Below are positions 63,291 through 64,000 of a DNA stretch of 64,000 bases, in pieces. Source of the stretch: Mesorhizobium sp. Pch-S (GTDB lineage: Bacteria; Pseudomonadota; Alphaproteobacteria; Rhizobiales; Rhizobiaceae); assembly GCF_004136315.1 (NCBI RefSeq), contig NZ_CP029562.1, forward strand, positions 682,001 to 746,000, read 5' to 3'. The notes below the pieces were generated by a model. It worked only from the letters and a program-made list of their open reading frames with translations. It was not told where the DNA came from and ran no database searches. Numbering within the stretch: position 1 is the first letter of the stretch; the number at the start of each line of letters is the position of its first letter. The position numbers were made by a program, and so were the translations under genes.

Positions 63291-64000
63291 TCAGCGGAAA
63301 GGCGGCGAATAGAGCAGGCCGCCGTTCGACCACAGATTGTTGTAACCACGCTCCCAGCCCAGCGGCTTCAGGTTGCGGTCGAAGATCTCGCCGTAGTTGC
63401 CCACCGTCTTGATGATGTTATAGGCCCATTTCGGATCGAGGTTGGTGGCCTGCGCCAGCGAAGGATCGACGCCGAGGAAGCGCTGGATCGCCGGATCCTC
63501 CGACTTCAGGAACTCGTCGACATTCTTCGAGGTGATGCCCCATTCCTCGGCCTGGATGGTGACGTTGACTGTCCAGTTGACCAGTTCCTGCCAGCGGTCG
63601 TCGCCGCCGGCGATGGCCGGAGCCAGCGGCTCCTTGGACAGGCGCTCCGGCAGGATGACGTAGTCGTCCGGCTTCTTGAGCTGGGTGCGCTTGCCGACGA
63701 GATCGGAGCTGTCCTGCGTGATGGCGTCGACGCGGCCGGATTCCAGCGCGTTGATGAACTCGCCGGTCTCCTCGATCGTCACTGGCGTGAACTTCTTGCC
63801 GGTCTTGCGGAAGAAGTCGGCGATGTTCAGCTCGCCGGTGGTGCCGCTCTGCACGCCGATGGTGGCGCCATCGAGTTCAGCTGCCTTGGTCACGCCGAGG
63901 TCCTTGCGGACCAGGATGCCCTGCCCGTCGTAAAACACGGTCGGACCGAAGTGGAAACCGAGCTGCAGGGCTCGGGCGATGGTCACCGTCACGCCCGAAA
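63291..64000 (-). CDS. aapJ: general L-amino acid-binding protein AapJ, N-terminus outside window
   Basis: The frame is open to the window edge at 64000, giving the C-terminal 236 residues. Visible family segments are LGFHFGPTVFYDGQGILVRKD, GVQSGTTGELNIADFFRKTG, RVDAITQDSSDLVGKR and the ending ERGYNNLWSNGGLLYSPPFR. It is the periplasmic receptor of the Aap importer. The signal peptide and first strands are missing because the sequence stops here. Confidence 0.92.
   Translation of the reverse strand, partial: SGVTVTIARALQLGFHFGPTVFYDGQGILVRKDLGVTKAAELDGATIGVQSGTTGELNIADFFRKTGKKFTPVTIEETGEFINALESGRVDAITQDSSDLVGKRTQLKKPDDYVILPERLSKEPLAPAIAGGDDRWQELVNWTVNVTIQAEEWGITSKNVDEFLKSEDPAIQRFLGVDPSLAQATNLDPKWAYNIIKTVGNYGEIFDRNLKPLGWERGYNNLWSNGGLLYSPPFR

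Overview
The window is GC-rich, gene-dense chromosomal or megaplasmid DNA of an alphaproteobacterium. The protein families (Aap-type amino-acid transporter, RbsABC-type importers, FCD/GntR and SorC regulators, double-domain aldehyde dehydrogenase beside DeoC) and the palindromic intergenic repeats point to Hyphomicrobiales, most likely Phyllobacteriaceae close to Mesorhizobium or Aminobacter. No tRNA, rRNA, CRISPR array, transposase or phage gene was seen. It looks like a long catabolic stretch made of separately regulated modules.

Layout. (1) 1-4330: MFS fragment, small protein, LysR regulator, M29 aminopeptidase, DUF488 protein, ArsC/YffB-like protein and two intergenic repeats. (2) 4332-17448: a sugar module with a ribose-type ABC importer (10386-14062), methylthioribose kinase MtnK, isomerase MtnA, DeoC, a double aldehyde dehydrogenase broken by one frameshift, a class II aldolase/short-chain dehydrogenase fusion and a SorC-type regulator. 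A large, exactly centred palindrome lies in the divergent promoter. The chemistry fits uptake of a 5-modified pentose (methylthioribose or 5-deoxyribose), phosphorylation at C1, isomerisation to the ketose-1-phosphate, aldol cleavage and aldehyde oxidation. (3) 18546-25384: two divergent operons under an FCD regulator with twin ACAGTATACTG sites: aminotransferase, amino-acid binding protein and permease on one side; RutA-like flavin monooxygenase, flavin reductase, HpcH-type aldolase and a stand-alone V4R protein on the other. I do not recognise the pathway. (4) 25389-40645: tryptophan to anthranilate to 2-aminobenzoyl-CoA: formamidase, aminobenzoate-CoA ligase, KynU, KynA, then a facing operon with the aminobenzoyl-CoA monooxygenase/reductase, SDR, cupin, enoyl-CoA hydratase, acyl-CoA dehydrogenase and RidA, plus a TrpX-type ABC importer. 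An 18-bp motif before both operons recurs in shorter form before the MarR gene at 40712. (5) 41374-45704: indolepyruvate-type oxidoreductase with an exported VOC protein. (6) 45812-56013: two divergent operons, each with one of two paralogous phytoene-desaturase-like flavoproteins, with a MarR regulator, cyclase-family hydrolase, RidA and a five-gene peptide-type ABC importer; substrate unknown. (7) 56207-64000: metallo-hydrolase, reverse transsulfuration pair, repeat, DUF559 protein, acetyltransferase and aapJQM cut by the window edge.

The best candidates for undescribed biology are modules 2, 3 and 6 and the proposed MarR regulon of module 4. All functions are read from sequence motifs and gene order; no database search was run.
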